Below the pieces are notes generated by a model, which was given only the letters and a program-made list of their open reading frames with translations, was not told where the DNA came from and did no database searches. Below, in pieces: positions 17,378 to 27,533 of a stretch of 64,000 nt of DNA. Position numbers and translations under genes: made by a program. The stretch spans positions 2,310,667-2,374,666 of the forward strand of contig NZ_KZ454941.1 in NCBI RefSeq assembly GCF_002797375.1, given 5' to 3'. This stretch comes from Bacillus sp. FJAT-42315 (GTDB taxonomy: Bacteria; Bacillota; Bacilli; Bacillales; Domibacillaceae). Numbering within the stretch: position 1 is the stretch's first letter; each line of letters begins with the position of its first letter.

Positions 17378-17824
17378 TTATCTAAACAAGATTTCTTTTT
17401 TTATCGGTTCAAGCCAGCCATAATTTTTCCTTTTAAAATCAACAGCAAACAAATAAGCCTTCATTTTCTTTAAGGCGTGGAAGAAAATCGCTTCCGATTC
17501 GTAACTTCCAGAAGCCTTTAAATATAAACATTGTTCATCGGCCAATAATTCGGCATGTCCTTTATTATTTGGAAGCTCAATTCGAAAGAAATGGTCATTT
17601 TGTATGTTAAACCAACTTCTTGTTGATAACGCTTCGCAAAGCAATTCTCTCACTTGAGAAATAAAAAATTTGTTTGTAATGTATTGAATTTGTTTTTCAA
17701 TAATTCCTTGCTGTTCACTTTCCCCACAGGAGCTTTCAAAAAATAGCTGAAAAAAGTTTTGTTCTCGTCCATAAAAATAGTGAGCAAACTCTTCCGTGAT
17801 CCAGTATATTTGATAACTTCTCAT
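17378..17824 (-). CDS. sirA: SirA, sporulation inhibitor of DNA replication
   Basis: SirA binds domain I of DnaA during sporulation and blocks re-initiation of replication; the gene is a Spo0A target in B. subtilis. The 148-residue product shows family features: IYWITEEFAHYFYGRE at the start, EKQIQYIT in the middle, and YGWLEPIK at the end. Length and position between tkt and yneF match B. subtilis yneE. AGGAGGG precedes the ATG. No clear Spo0A box was identified upstream. Confidence 0.85.
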   Translation of the reverse strand: MRSYQIYWITEEFAHYFYGREQNFFQLFFESSCGESEQQGIIEKQIQYITNKFFISQVRELLCEALSTRSWFNIQNDHFFRIELPNNKGHAELLADEQCLYLKASGSYESEAIFFHALKKMKAYLFAVDFKRKNYGWLEPIKKEILFR

Positions 17825-17946
17825 CTATTGACCCTCCTGTAAGCCTTTTCATTTCATTATAGTCAATAGATAAATGTAAGCTTGTTGAAGCTTGAAAAAA
17901 AACACCACTAGTTTTGTCGATTGGGCTAATTTATGTGAAAAATCAC

Positions 17947-17976
17947 CAAAAAGCCACCCCCTTAGAGGAGCTGGCT
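17947..17976 (-). terminator. Terminator of tkt
   Basis: On minus, GCCAGCTCC and GGGGGTGGC form an imperfect stem followed by TTTTTGG (plus AAAAAG at 17948-17953). Confidence 0.65.
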
Positions 17977-17984
17977 GATCGGTA

Positions 17985-19994
17985 TTATGCATTTTCTAAT
18001 AATGATTTAGCTCGTGACACTACATTATCTACTGTAAATCCATATTCTTTCATTACTAATTCACCTGGAGCTGAAGCACCGAATTGATCAATGGCAATAA
18101 TATCACCTTCATCACCCGTATAACGCTCCCAACCTAAAGAGGCACCCATTTCAATGGCAAGTCGCTTCTTCACAGATTTCGGAAGGACGGAACGCTTGTA
18201 TTCTTCTGTTTGCTGTTCAAATGACTTCCATGAAGGCATGCTCACAACCGATGCGTGAATACCATCTTGTAATAGAGCCTGTTGCGCTTCCACCGCTAAA
18301 CCAACTTCAGAACCTGTTGCAAGGAGAAGAAGATCTGGTGTTTCTTTCTCAGAAGCAGAGATGATATACGCTCCTTTTGCCACTCCTTCTTCCGCCGTTT
18401 GAGCTGTTCCTTGAATCGTTGGCAAGTTTTGACGAGTAAGCACCAATACAGACGGAGTCGATTTAGATGTAACCGCTAATTTCCAAGCAGCCGCTGTTTC
18501 ATTTCCATCTGCTGGACGCAATACATTCAAGTTAGGAATTGAACGCAAGGAAGATAGCTGTTCAATCGGTTCATGCGTCGGTCCATCTTCTCCTACTGCA
18601 ATACTATCGTGAGTGAAGACGTAAGTAACAGGGAGCCCCATTAAAGCTGCTAAACGGATCGCTGGACGTAAGTAATCAGAGAAAACAAAGAATGTTCCAC
18701 CAAACACTTGAAGACCTCCATGAAGCGCCATTCCATTCATCGCCGCTCCCATCGCAAATTCGCGAACACCAAACCAAATATTACGTCCTTCATAAGCTGT
18801 CGCTGAAAAATCTTCGGCATTTTTAATCATCGTTTTGTTGGAGCCAGCAAGATCGGCAGAACCACCAATAAATGTTGGAAGGTTGTTAGCAATCGCATTA
18901 ATAATCTCACTTGAAGAAGAACGACTAGCAATGCTTTTGCCTTCTTCATAAGCAGGAATATCCTTTTCCCATCCTTCAGCTAATTCTCCTTTAATAGCAA
19001 GCTCAAGCTGATCTCCAAGCTCAGGATATTGCTGTTTATATTGTGCAAATAATTGATTCCACTCGTTTTCTTTCGTTTGTCCTGGTTGAATGATCGCTTC
19101 TTCAAAACGAGCATATACTTCATCAGGCACATAGAAATCTTCTTCAAATGTCCATTCGTAAGCTTCTTTCGTTAATTTCCGCTCATCCGCACCTAGTGGA
19201 GCACCATGAACATCAGATTTACCTGATTTATTTGGTGAACCGTAACCAATAACTGTTTTTATTTCAATCATAGTTGGACGATCTGTATCTTTTTGTGCCG
19301 CTTCAATGGCTCTTGCAATCTCTTCCATATCGTTTCCGTTTTCTACACGTAAGTATTGCCAGCCATATGACTCGAAACGACCTTTTACACTTTCTGAGAA
19401 GGATTTATCAAGATCCCCATCAAGAGAAATGTCATTGGAATCATAAAGTACTACTAAACGCCCTAATTTCAAGTGACCTGCTAGAGATGCCGCCTCCGCT
19501 GCAACACCTTCCATTAAATCACCATCTCCACATAATGTGTATGTATAATGATTAATAACCTCGATGTCCTCTTTATTATAAACAGCTGCTAAATGACGTT
19601 CAGCCATCGCCATTCCTACCGCCATTGCAATCCCTTGTCCAAGAGGTCCTGTTGTTGCTTCTACTCCGTCTGTGTGACCGTATTCCGGATGTCCAGGTGT
19701 TTTGCTTCCCCATTGACGGAAATTTTTGATTTCTTCCATCGAAAGATCATAACCGGATAAATGAAGCAAGCTGTATAATAACATCGATCCGTGACCAGCC
19801 GATAACACAAAGCGATCACGATTAAACCACTTTGAATTTTTAGGATTATGATTTAAAAAACGGCTCCAAAGAGTGTATGCCATAGGAGCAGCCCCCATCG
19901 GTAAACCAGGGTGACCAGAATTGGCTTTTTCAATCGCATCAATTGAAAGTGTACGAATCGTATTTACTGCTAATTGATCTACTTTATCAAACAT
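17985..19994 (-). CDS. tkt: Transketolase
   Basis: Transketolase moves two-carbon ketol units between sugar phosphates in the non-oxidative pentose phosphate pathway, using thiamine diphosphate. The 669-residue product contains [51 protein letters not shown], the ThDP motif [13 protein letters not shown]...[10 protein letters not shown], and [20 protein letters not shown] longer GTG frame exists, but AAAGGATG 6 bases before the ATG at 19994 and the family N-terminus fix the start. Length is normal for the family. Confidence 0.96.
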   Translation of the reverse strand: MFDKVDQLAVNTIRTLSIDAIEKANSGHPGLPMGAAPMAYTLWSRFLNHNPKNSKWFNRDRFVLSAGHGSMLLYSLLHLSGYDLSMEEIKNFRQWGSKTPGHPEYGHTDGVEATTGPLGQGIAMAVGMAMAERHLAAVYNKEDIEVINHYTYTLCGDGDLMEGVAAEAASLAGHLKLGRLVVLYDSNDISLDGDLDKSFSESVKGRFESYGWQYLRVENGNDMEEIARAIEAAQKDTDRPTMIEIKTVIGYGSPNKSGKSDVHGAPLGADERKLTKEAYEWTFEEDFYVPDEVYARFEEAIIQPGQTKENEWNQLFAQYKQQYPELGDQLELAIKGELAEGWEKDIPAYEEGKSIASRSSSSEIINAIANNLPTFIGGSADLAGSNKTMIKNAEDFSATAYEGRNIWFGVREFAMGAAMNGMALHGGLQVFGGTFFVFSDYLRPAIRLAALMGLPVTYVFTHDSIAVGEDGPTHEPIEQLSSLRSIPNLNVLRPADGNETAAAWKLAVTSKSTPSVLVLTRQNLPTIQGTAQTAEEGVAKGAYIISASEKETPDLLLLATGSEVGLAVEAQQALLQDGIHASVVSMPSWKSFEQQTEEYKRSVLPKSVKKRLAIEMGASLGWERYTGDEGDIIAIDQFGASAPGELVMKEYGFTVDNVVSRAKSLLENA

Positions 19995-20101
19995 CACAAA
20001 CATCCTTTCTTCCACGCATAATAGTCATTCTTAATATTATAGGTCTTTGTCCAAATATACAAGAAGTAGGTGAATTCCTCTTTAATTTTCTTGTATAACC
20101 A

Positions 20102-20123
20102 CAAAAAGCTGGGAAACCCCAGC
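20102..20123 (-). terminator. Terminator of the yneA-yneB-ynzC operon
   Basis: GCTGGG (20108-20113) pairs with CCCAGC (20118-20123). On minus it is followed by TTTTTG. Confidence 0.85.
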
Positions 20124-20124
20124 C

Positions 20125-20358
20125 TTAGTGCATTCTTTTTTTGTTTTGTATATCTTTAATTTTCTTAGGTGTCACTTCATTGCCTTCTGGGTCAAACACT
20201 CTAACCGTTTCAACCGTATTTTTCATAGAACTACGAAACGCTTTTAAATATTCTTGGCGTAAATTCATTTGCTCTTGTTTTTCATCATCGGTTAGCCCTT
20301 GTGATTTGGACTTTTTAGACAATTCGTTGATTCTAGCGATTTTTTCTGCAGACAGCAT
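20125..20358 (-). CDS. ynzC: YnzC, DUF896 protein
   Basis: The 77-residue product starts MLSAEKIARINELSKKSK and contains LTDDEKQEQMNLRQEYLKAFR, the DUF896 signature, a short helical-hairpin fold of unknown function. The longest frame starts 21 codons earlier, but GAGGG 6 bases before the ATG at 20358 and the family start support this one. It is the last gene of the LexA-controlled yneA-yneB-ynzC operon. Confidence 0.9.
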   Translation of the reverse strand: MLSAEKIARINELSKKSKSQGLTDDEKQEQMNLRQEYLKAFRSSMKNTVETVRVFDPEGNEVTPKKIKDIQNKKRMH

Positions 20359-20429
20359 GCTATTCCCTCTTTTCCTGACAACTTCGCACACTATTCTACT
20401 AAAGAAATAACAGTCAAACAAGCAAGATG

Positions 20430-21092
<663 letters not shown>

Positions 21093-21416
21093 TTAGTCCT
21101 TTCTAAAAGCTAATTGACTGTCAGAATAGGCTGAATGAGCTGAGTTCACCGGAAGGACCAAGACGTCACCAACTTGAATCATCGCGGTATTCAATTGATT
21201 TTCAGTTTGAACCCAAACGATAAACTCATCTCGCTTCATGCCGTTTATCTTATGATACTTTTCGGCGATCGTCCATAATGAATCTCCCTCTTGTACAACG
21301 ACCTCTAAATACTGATTGCTTTCCTCACTTAGACTAAAAATTAATATAATACCTGTAACTATCGTAATAACAATAAATAATAACACAATAGAATAATTTT
21401 TTATGAAAGCTTGCAT
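21093..21416 (-). CDS. yneA: YneA, SOS-induced cell division inhibitor
   Basis: The 107-residue product has one membrane helix (residues ~9-29) and an extracytoplasmic LysM domain (~38-90; EGDSLWTIAEKYH...VGDVLVLP). YneA accumulates during the SOS response and delays division without acting directly on FtsZ assembly. GGGG lies 8 bases before the ATG. It is divergent from lexA, with three LexA boxes between the genes. Extracytoplasmic location is predicted from the signal anchor. Confidence 0.92.
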   Translation of the reverse strand: MQAFIKNYSIVLLFIVITIVTGIILIFSLSEESNQYLEVVVQEGDSLWTIAEKYHKINGMKRDEFIVWVQTENQLNTAMIQVGDVLVLPVNSAHSAYSDSQLAFRKD

Positions 21417-21433
21417 TGGAACAACCCCTTGAT

Positions 21434-21447
21434 CGAATATTTGTTCG
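21434..21447. promoter_or_regulatory. LexA (SOS) box 1, yneA side
   Basis: CGAATATTTGTTCG matches the Bacillus SOS box CGAAC-4 bases-GTTCG at all but one of the ten conserved positions. It lies 18 bases before the yneA start. Confidence 0.85.
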
Positions 21448-21469
21448 TAACTTTACTTTTATTTTATTA

Positions 21470-21483
21470 AGAACATTTGTTTG
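21470..21483. promoter_or_regulatory. LexA (SOS) box 2, middle
   Basis: AGAACATTTGTTTG keeps the GAAC and GTT core of the SOS box, with mismatches at the two ends. Confidence 0.7.
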
Positions 21484-21498
21484 TGTCAAGTATATTTT

Positions 21499-21512
21499 CG
21501 AACTTATGTTTG
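21499..21512. promoter_or_regulatory. LexA (SOS) box 3, overlapping the lexA -35
   Basis: CGAACTTATGTTTG matches the SOS box with one mismatch and overlaps the -35 element of the lexA promoter, which fits autorepression. Confidence 0.85.
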
Positions 21513-21538
21513 TACCTGATTTTCAAACATGATATAAT
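21510..21538 (+). promoter_or_regulatory. lexA promoter
   Basis: TTGTAC (21510-21515) and TATAAT (21533-21538) are 17 bases apart, upstream of the lexA ribosome binding site. Confidence 0.85.
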
Positions 21539-21571
21539 AAAGAAAAGAGTCGAATTGAAGAGGTGCAAACG

Positions 21572-22189
21572 ATGACGAAAATTTCGAAAAGGCAACAAGA
21601 TATTTTAGATTTTATTAGGCAAGAAGTAAGAGCTAAAGGATATCCCCCTTCCGTTAGAGAAATCGGGGAGGCGGTTGGTCTTGCCTCAAGTTCAACCGTA
21701 CACGGGCATCTTGCACGACTTGAAAGCAAAGGTTATATTCGCAGAGACCCTACAAAACCACGGGCAATTGAAGTGCTTGAAATCGACGAAGCTGTCCCGA
21801 AACAAAATGTAATCAACGTACCTTTAATAGGAAAAGTAACAGCAGGACTCCCAATCACAGCAATTGAAAATGTAGAAGAGTACTTTCCGTTGCCTGAAAG
21901 ACTTGCTTCTGGGGATGAACATGTCTTTATGCTAGAAATCGTGGGAGATAGCATGATCGAAGCAGGGATCTTAAATGGCGATTATGTAGTTGTTCGTCAA
22001 CAACAAACAGCGAAAAATGGCGATATCGTCGTTGCTATGACTGAGGAAGATGAAGCAACGGTCAAACGTTTCTTTAAAGAAGAAGATTACATTCGATTAC
22101 AACCGGAAAACTCTTCAATGGCACCAATCATCTTAAAAAAAGTATCCATTCTCGGAAAAGTAATCGGCGTCTTCCGCCAAGTTCATTAA
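21572..22189 (+). CDS. lexA: LexA, SOS repressor
   Basis: LexA represses DNA-damage genes and cleaves itself when stimulated by RecA filaments. The 205-residue product has the winged-helix DNA-binding domain ([21 protein letters not shown]), the Ala91-Gly92 cleavage site (KVTAGLP), catalytic Ser127 (GDSMIEAG) and Lys165 (EATVKRF). Numbering matches B. subtilis LexA. GAAGAGGTG before the ATG at 21572 sets the start. It is followed by a strong terminator. Confidence 0.97.
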   Translation: MTKISKRQQDILDFIRQEVRAKGYPPSVREIGEAVGLASSSTVHGHLARLESKGYIRRDPTKPRAIEVLEIDEAVPKQNVINVPLIGKVTAGLPITAIENVEEYFPLPERLASGDEHVFMLEIVGDSMIEAGILNGDYVVVRQQQTAKNGDIVVAMTEEDEATVKRFFKEEDYIRLQPENSSMAPIILKKVSILGKVIGVFRQVH

Positions 22190-22197
22190 AAACTCAA

Positions 22198-22245
22198 GGC
22201 TTGCTCATAAAGGATGAACCCTCTTATGAGCAAGCCTATTCTTTT
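22198..22245 (+). terminator. Terminator of lexA
   Basis: GGCTTGCTCATAA (22198-22210) pairs perfectly with TTATGAGCAAGCC (22224-22236) and is followed by a T-rich tract. Confidence 0.9.
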
Positions 22246-22310
22246 TATTTCTATAATAAATTAAAGAACTTCACACATATCATTTCCAGTTCGTCTGCAA
22301 TTATGTTACC

Positions 22311-22350
22311 TTAAACAAGGAGCTAATTTATTCCAATAGCTCCAGTTTAA
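22311..22350 (+). other. Hairpin in the asnO leader
   Basis: TTAAAC and GGAGCTA (22311-22316, 22319-22325) pair with TAGCTCC and GTTTAA (22337-22343, 22345-22350), 35 bases before the asnO start. It may be an attenuator or an mRNA 5' stem; there is no strong T-run. Confidence 0.4.
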
Positions 22351-22384
22351 AAATTTTAATGCTAAAAATAGAAAGGTGAAAGAT

Positions 22385-24259
22385 ATGTGTGGTTTTATAG
22401 GCTGTGCCTACGATGAAATAAATGCTGTCAATAGATTATCAGATCAGCAGTTTAAAAATATGAATGATATTATTTATCATAGAGGTCCGGATGAAGAAGG
22501 CTATTATCAAGACGATTATGTTCAGTTTGGCTTTAGACGGCTGAGCATTATCGATATCGAAAGCGGTACTCAACCGTTGTCTTTTGAAAATGAAAAGTAT
22601 TGGATTATTTTTAATGGTGAAATTTATAATTATGTAGAGCTGAGAGAAGAGTTAGAACAAGAGGGTGTAACGTTTAATACATCTTCAGATACAGAAACAA
22701 TTATCGCCTTATATAGTCGCATCAAAGAAAAAACCGTAGATAAGCTACGCGGAATGTTCGCCTTCGTTATTTGGGATAAGAAACGAAAAGAGCTTTTCGG
22801 TGCACGCGACCCTTTTGGCATCAAGCCCTTTTTCTATAAACAAGATAAGAATCGAACATATTTTGCTTCTGAAAAGAAAAGTATTTTGCAGGCGATGTCT
22901 GATACCGGATTAAATAATGATGCCTTACAACATTATTTAACCTACCAGTATGTGCCTGAACCAGAAACGATGGATCGTGACATATATAAATTGGAGCCTG
23001 GTCATTATTTCACGAAAAAAATCGGAGAAAAAATGCAAATTCAGCCTTACTGGAAAGCTTCTTTTTCTCCCGTCCTACGCTCCGAAACTGATTATGTAAA
23101 AATGGTACAAGATGTACTATTCGATTCTGTTAATGTTCATATGCGAAGCGACGTACCAGTTGGTTCATTTTTATCAGGAGGCATCGATTCTTCCATTATT
23201 GCGGCGATTGCCAAAACGTATCACCCTAACATTAAGACGTTCTCTGTCGGTTTTGAACATAATGGGTTTAGCGAGATCGATGTAGCCAAGGAAACAGCTG
23301 AAAAATTAGGACTAGAAAATATTAGCTATATCATCTCTCCTGAAGAATATATGAAAGAACTCCCTAAAATTATTTGGCATATGGGAGATCCACTTGCCGA
23401 TCCAGCTTGTGTTCCACTCTATTTCGTCGCTAGAGAAGCGAGAAAGCATGTCACGGTTGTGTTATCTGGGGAAGGTGCGGATGAATTATTCGGCGGCTAT
23501 AATATTTATCGTGAACCTCAATCATTAAAGCTCTTTAACTACATACCTTCTATGTTTAAAGCGCTTCTTAAGAAAGTATCACAAATGATGCCTGAGGGAA
23601 CGAAAGGAAAGAGCTTTATTGAACGGGGAGTCACTCCGATGGAAGAGCGCTATATCGGAAACGCCAAAATGTTCGAGGAGCAGGAGAAGCAAATTTTACT
23701 ACCAAACTATCAATCTGGTATGGACTACACGAACATTACTAAACCATTCTATAATGAAACGATCGGTTATGATGATGTAGATCGCATGCAATATATTGAT
23801 ATTCATACGTGGATGCGCGGCGATATTTTATTAAAGGCTGACCGTATGACAATGGCACATTCGTTGGAGCTGAGAGTACCTTTTCTAGATAAGCGGGTAT
23901 TTGAAGTAGCCTCCCAAATCCCTACCGAATTGAAAACCGCTAACGGTACAACCAAATATATTTTACGTAAAGCGGCTGAAGGGATTGTGCCAGACCATGT
24001 GTTAAATAGAAAAAAATTAGGATTCCCTGTTCCAATCAGACATTGGTTAAAGGATGAAATGTATGATTGGGCGGTTCAGATCATTAAGACGAGCGGAACT
24101 GATCACCTGATCAATAAGCAATATGTTCTACAGTTATTAGATGATCATTGCCAAGGCAAAGGAGATTACAGTCGCAAAATCTGGACGGTTCTGATCTTTA
24201 TGATTTGGCACGCTGTGTTTGTCGAAAAACTATATGATCGCCAACTAGTTGGAGCATAA
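22385..24259 (+). CDS. asnO: Asparagine synthase, glutamine-hydrolysing (AsnO/AsnB type)
   Basis: This enzyme makes asparagine from aspartate, ATP and glutamine. The 624-residue product has an N-terminal class II amidotransferase domain whose catalytic Cys follows the initiator Met (MCGFIGCAYDE), with HRGPDEEG and FNGEIYNY. The synthase domain carries the ATP pyrophosphatase loop SFLSGGIDSSIIAA and SGEGADELFGGY. Requiring Cys2 at the N-terminus, together with AAAGGTG upstream, sets the start at 22385 and not three codons earlier. It most resembles B. subtilis AsnO (YisO), the sporulation-linked paralogue, but AsnB cannot be excluded without alignment. Confidence 0.88.
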   Translation: MCGFIGCAYDEINAVNRLSDQQFKNMNDIIYHRGPDEEGYYQDDYVQFGFRRLSIIDIESGTQPLSFENEKYWIIFNGEIYNYVELREELEQEGVTFNTSSDTETIIALYSRIKEKTVDKLRGMFAFVIWDKKRKELFGARDPFGIKPFFYKQDKNRTYFASEKKSILQAMSDTGLNNDALQHYLTYQYVPEPETMDRDIYKLEPGHYFTKKIGEKMQIQPYWKASFSPVLRSETDYVKMVQDVLFDSVNVHMRSDVPVGSFLSGGIDSSIIAAIAKTYHPNIKTFSVGFEHNGFSEIDVAKETAEKLGLENISYIISPEEYMKELPKIIWHMGDPLADPACVPLYFVAREARKHVTVVLSGEGADELFGGYNIYREPQSLKLFNYIPSMFKALLKKVSQMMPEGTKGKSFIERGVTPMEERYIGNAKMFEEQEKQILLPNYQSGMDYTNITKPFYNETIGYDDVDRMQYIDIHTWMRGDILLKADRMTMAHSLELRVPFLDKRVFEVASQIPTELKTANGTTKYILRKAAEGIVPDHVLNRKKLGFPVPIRHWLKDEMYDWAVQIIKTSGTDHLINKQYVLQLLDDHCQGKGDYSRKIWTVLIFMIWHAVFVEKLYDRQLVGA

Positions 24260-24275
24260 TAAAAAGTAACGAAAA

Positions 24276-24330
24276 CAGGGCTGTCACCAAAAGTCATTGA
24301 AATGACTTTTGGGACAACCCTGACTTTTTA
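24276..24330. terminator. Bidirectional terminator between asnO and glnA
   Basis: CAGGG-TGTC-CCAAAAGTCATT (24276-24298) pairs with AATGACTTTTGG-GACA-CCCTG (24301-24322), with T-rich DNA after it. It serves both converging genes. Confidence 0.85.
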
Positions 24331-24331
24331 A

Positions 24332-25666
24332 TTAATACATTTGAATATACTGTTCGCGCTCCCATGGATGAACTTGAGTTCTAAACATGTCCCATTCAAT
24401 TTCTTTCGCTTCGATGAAATGCTCTAAAATATGAGCCCCAAGAGCTGCTTGAATTACTTCATCTTTCTTCAAGAGTTGTAGAGCTTCCGCAAGTGTCGAC
24501 GGTAAGTCTTCTACACCTTCTTGTGCACGCTCTTCTTGGTTCATCGCATAAATGTTACGATCAACCGCTGGAGGAGGTGTCATTTTATTTTTAATACCGT
24601 CTAGACCAGCTTGTAAAAGAACCGCCATTGCTAAATACGGATTTGCTGCTGGATCTACACTACGTACTTCCACACGTGTACTCATGCCACGAGAAGCTGG
24701 AATACGAATAAGCGGACTACGATTTTGTCCAGACCAAGCGACATAACAAGGTGCTTCGTATCCTGGAACTAAACGCTTATAAGAGTTAACCGTTGGGTTT
24801 GTAACTGCTGTAAATCCTTTCGCATGCTTAATTGTACCTGCAATAAATTGGTACGCTGTTTCACTTAATTGACGCTCGCCATTTTCATCAAAGAAGGCAT
24901 TTTTTCCTTCTGTGAATAAAGACATATTACAGTGCATACCCGAACCACTTACTCCGAATAATGGTTTCGGCATAAATGTCGCGTGTAAGCCATGTTTACG
25001 AGCAATCGTCTTAACAACTAGCTTGAACGTTTGAATGTGATCACATGCCGTTACAGCATCTGCATATTTGAAGTCAATTTCATGCTGACCTGGAGCTACT
25101 TCGTGGTGAGAAGCTTCAATTTCAAATCCCATTTCTTCTAATTCTAATACAATATCACGACGGCAGTTTTCACCAAGATCTGTCGGAGCTAAGTCAAAAT
25201 AACCACCGTTATCATTTAATTCAAGAGTTGGTTCACCATTCGCATCTAGTTTAAACAAGAAAAATTCTGGTTCTGGTCCTAGATTGAAATTAGAAAACCC
25301 TAATTCTTTCATCTCATTTAAAATTCTTTTTAAATTATTTCGCGGATCTCCTTCGAATGGAGTTCCATCAGGCTTGTAAATATCACAAATGAGGCGAGCC
25401 ACTTTTCCTTTTTCTGCCGTCCAAGGGAAGACTACCCATGTGTCAAGATCCGGATAAAGTTGCATATCAGATTCTTCAATTCGTACAAATCCTTCGATAG
25501 AAGATCCATCAAACATCATTTTATTATCCAGAGCTTTTTCTAGCTGGCTAACAGGGATTTCCACGTTTTTGATTGTCCCTAAAATGTCTGTGAACTGCAA
25601 ACGAATAAATTTAACATTTTCTTCTTTTGCCAAGTTCATAATGTCTTCACGAGTATACTTTCCCAT
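24332..25666 (-). CDS. glnA: Glutamine synthetase, type I
   Basis: GlnA makes glutamine from glutamate, ammonia and ATP. In Bacillus the feedback-inhibited enzyme also controls GlnR and TnrA. The 444-residue product has [18 protein letters not shown], the metal-binding [27 protein letters not shown], and [17 protein letters not shown]. The E. coli-type adenylylation segment is absent, as expected for the short alpha form. It is the second gene of glnRA, 47 bases after glnR, with GAGGAGG before the ATG. Confidence 0.97.
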   Translation of the reverse strand: MGKYTREDIMNLAKEENVKFIRLQFTDILGTIKNVEIPVSQLEKALDNKMMFDGSSIEGFVRIEESDMQLYPDLDTWVVFPWTAEKGKVARLICDIYKPDGTPFEGDPRNNLKRILNEMKELGFSNFNLGPEPEFFLFKLDANGEPTLELNDNGGYFDLAPTDLGENCRRDIVLELEEMGFEIEASHHEVAPGQHEIDFKYADAVTACDHIQTFKLVVKTIARKHGLHATFMPKPLFGVSGSGMHCNMSLFTEGKNAFFDENGERQLSETAYQFIAGTIKHAKGFTAVTNPTVNSYKRLVPGYEAPCYVAWSGQNRSPLIRIPASRGMSTRVEVRSVDPAANPYLAMAVLLQAGLDGIKNKMTPPPAVDRNIYAMNQEERAQEGVEDLPSTLAEALQLLKKDEVIQAALGAHILEHFIEAKEIEWDMFRTQVHPWEREQYIQMY

Positions 25667-25713
25667 AAAAAATAATTCCTCCTCATTTTTAACTACAAGT
25701 TTATATCAAAAGA

Positions 25714-26118
25714 TTAATGAAAAAAGCGGTTCCTTTCACTATAAGGATGCCCATTTCGATGAAAACGTCCCGCATTAATTAACTCTTTACGCAACAATTT
25801 TCTTAGCTCCTCATCTGTGAAATTCTTTTTCTGCTCTTCTCCTTGTTCTTTTGAATCCTGATGTGGTTCAAACTGTTTTTCATCTAGCAGAATTTTCTTT
25901 ATTCCTGCGATATTGATCCCCTGGTCAATTAAATCTTTAATTTCTAATAAGCGATCAATATCGTACAAAGAAAAGAGACGACGATTCCCATCTGTTCGTT
26001 CCGGTTGAATCAATTGATGTTCTTCATAATAGCGAATTTGCCTAGCGGACAAATCAGTCAATTTCATCACTGTCCCTATTGGAAAAAGCGGCATCGAACG
26101 CCTAATATGACTACTCAT
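25714..26118 (-). CDS. glnR: GlnR, MerR-family repressor of glutamine synthetase
   Basis: GlnR represses glnRA and other nitrogen genes when nitrogen is plentiful. The 134-residue product has the MerR-type winged helix ([26 protein letters not shown] region, residues 10-38) and a C-terminal tail ([10 protein letters not shown] and onward) that in B. subtilis senses feedback-inhibited GlnA. GGGGG precedes the ATG. One perfect and one near-perfect GlnR box sit over its promoter, fitting autorepression. Confidence 0.96.
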   Translation of the reverse strand: MSSHIRRSMPLFPIGTVMKLTDLSARQIRYYEEHQLIQPERTDGNRRLFSLYDIDRLLEIKDLIDQGINIAGIKKILLDEKQFEPHQDSKEQGEEQKKNFTDEELRKLLRKELINAGRFHRNGHPYSERNRFFH

Positions 26119-26147
26119 CTTGATCCCCCTTTCTCTTTCTGTTGAAA

Positions 26148-26176
26148 ATTATATACGATGTTAGAATAATTGTCAA
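26148..26176 (-). promoter_or_regulatory. glnRA promoter
   Basis: On minus, TTGACA (plus 26171-26176) and TATAAT (plus 26148-26153) have a 17-base spacer, which is a consensus sigma-A promoter. Confidence 0.9.
26159..26175. promoter_or_regulatory. GlnR/TnrA box over the promoter
   Basis: TGTTAGAATAATTGTCA fits TGTNA-7 bases-TNACA with one mismatch. It overlaps the -35 element, a repressing position. Confidence 0.75.
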
Positions 26177-26181
26177 ACGCA

Positions 26182-26198
26182 TGTTAGGTTTTCTTACA
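26182..26198. promoter_or_regulatory. Upstream GlnR/TnrA box
   Basis: TGTTAGGTTTTCTTACA fits the TGTNA-7 bases-TNACA consensus exactly. Two operators at this spacing are the known arrangement at B. subtilis glnRA. Confidence 0.88.
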
Positions 26199-26208
26199 TG
26201 AAATTTTT

Positions 26209-26250
26209 TAAAAAAAGCTAATCTCATAACATATCTGTTGAGATTAGCTT
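26209..26250 (-). terminator. Terminator of hflX-ynbB
   Basis: AAGCTAATCTCA (26215-26226) pairs perfectly with TGAGATTAGCTT (26239-26250). On minus it is followed by seven T residues. Confidence 0.9.
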
Positions 26251-26259
26251 GGTGATGGA

Positions 26260-27522
26260 TTATATTAAATTCTTCTCCATTAAATGATCGATCGCACTGC
26301 ATATAGCAATTTTCACATGGGCGTATGTTAATCCACCTTGTACATAAGCTGCGTAAGGAGGACGCAATGGCCCATCTGCCGATAATTCAATGCTCGCTCC
26401 TTGAACGAAAGCACCAGCTGCCATAATAACATCATCTTCATACCCTGGCATGTAGCTCGGATAAGGCGTGACGTGAGAATTGATAGGCGAAGCAAATTGA
26501 ATCGCTTGGCAAAACGCAACCATTTTATCGCGATCATTAAACTCTACCGCTTGAATTAAGTCTGTTCTTTTTGCATCCCATTTCGGCATCGTCTTCATTC
26601 CGAGCTTTTCAAGCATCGCAGCCGTAAACACCGCGCCTTTTAAACTTTGTGCCACGATGTGAGGAGCTAAAAAGAAACCTTGATACATTTCCTGCAAGCT
26701 ATACAAACTCGCCCCCGCTTCCGCTCCAATTCCTGGAGAGGTCATGCGATATGAGCAGCTTTCTACCACTTCTTTTTTCCCCGCAAGATAACCGCCTGTT
26801 TTCGCTAAGCCGCCCCCTGGATTTTTAATTAAAGAACCTGCCATTAAGTCTGCGCCGACATGACAAGGCTCGCGGTCCTCCGTGAATTCACCGTAACAGT
26901 TATCAACAAACACGATGATTTCCGGGTTTATTTCTTTCACAAAACGAATCATCTCTGCTATTTTATCGATCGTAAAGGAAGGACGAATGGCATACCCTTT
27001 TGAACGCTGAATGCCAATCATTTTTGTATTTGGTTGAATGGCTACTTTAATCGCCTCATAATCCGGATAGCCATTGTCTAGTAGCGGTACACTTCGATAA
27101 CCGATACCAAACTCTTTCAACGAGCCATTTCCGTTCCCGCGAATGCCGACAATTTCTTCAAGTGTGTCATATGGGTTTCCTGTAATATAAAGAAGTTCAT
27201 CCCCCGGTCTTAATACGCCGAATAACGCAATCGAAATCGCATGAGTGCCTGAAATAATTTGCGGCCTGACAAGTGCGCTTTCCCCACCAAATACTTCCGC
27301 ATAGATGTTTTCAAGTGTATCTCTGCCAGTATCGTCATACCCATAACCTGTAGAAGGCGTGAAATGAAAGTCGCTAACTTGGTGATTTTGAAAGCTTCGC
27401 AATACGCGAAACTGATTGCTTTCCGCTTGCTGCTCAATGGCACGGTGAACCTCACTAATTTGACGTTCTACTTCTTCTACCATTGGTTGTATTTTCTGTC
27501 CATGCTTTAATAAATCAAACAT
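26260..27522 (-). CDS. ynbB: YnbB, PLP-dependent methionine gamma-lyase-like protein
   Basis: The 420-residue protein is of the aluminium-resistance/Cys-Met metabolism PLP family (YnbB). It contains QIISGTHAISIALFGVLRPGD, the pocket FVDNCYGEFTE, and the PLP lysine region NPGGGLAKTGGYLAGK. Its substrate in Bacillus is not established. It lies 11 bases downstream of hflX, an order conserved in Bacilli, and ends at a strong terminator just before the glnR promoter region. Confidence 0.85.
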   Translation of the reverse strand: MFDLLKHGQKIQPMVEEVERQISEVHRAIEQQAESNQFRVLRSFQNHQVSDFHFTPSTGYGYDDTGRDTLENIYAEVFGGESALVRPQIISGTHAISIALFGVLRPGDELLYITGNPYDTLEEIVGIRGNGNGSLKEFGIGYRSVPLLDNGYPDYEAIKVAIQPNTKMIGIQRSKGYAIRPSFTIDKIAEMIRFVKEINPEIIVFVDNCYGEFTEDREPCHVGADLMAGSLIKNPGGGLAKTGGYLAGKKEVVESCSYRMTSPGIGAEAGASLYSLQEMYQGFFLAPHIVAQSLKGAVFTAAMLEKLGMKTMPKWDAKRTDLIQAVEFNDRDKMVAFCQAIQFASPINSHVTPYPSYMPGYEDDVIMAAGAFVQGASIELSADGPLRPPYAAYVQGGLTYAHVKIAICSAIDHLMEKNLI

Positions 27523-27533
27523 AATACTCTCCC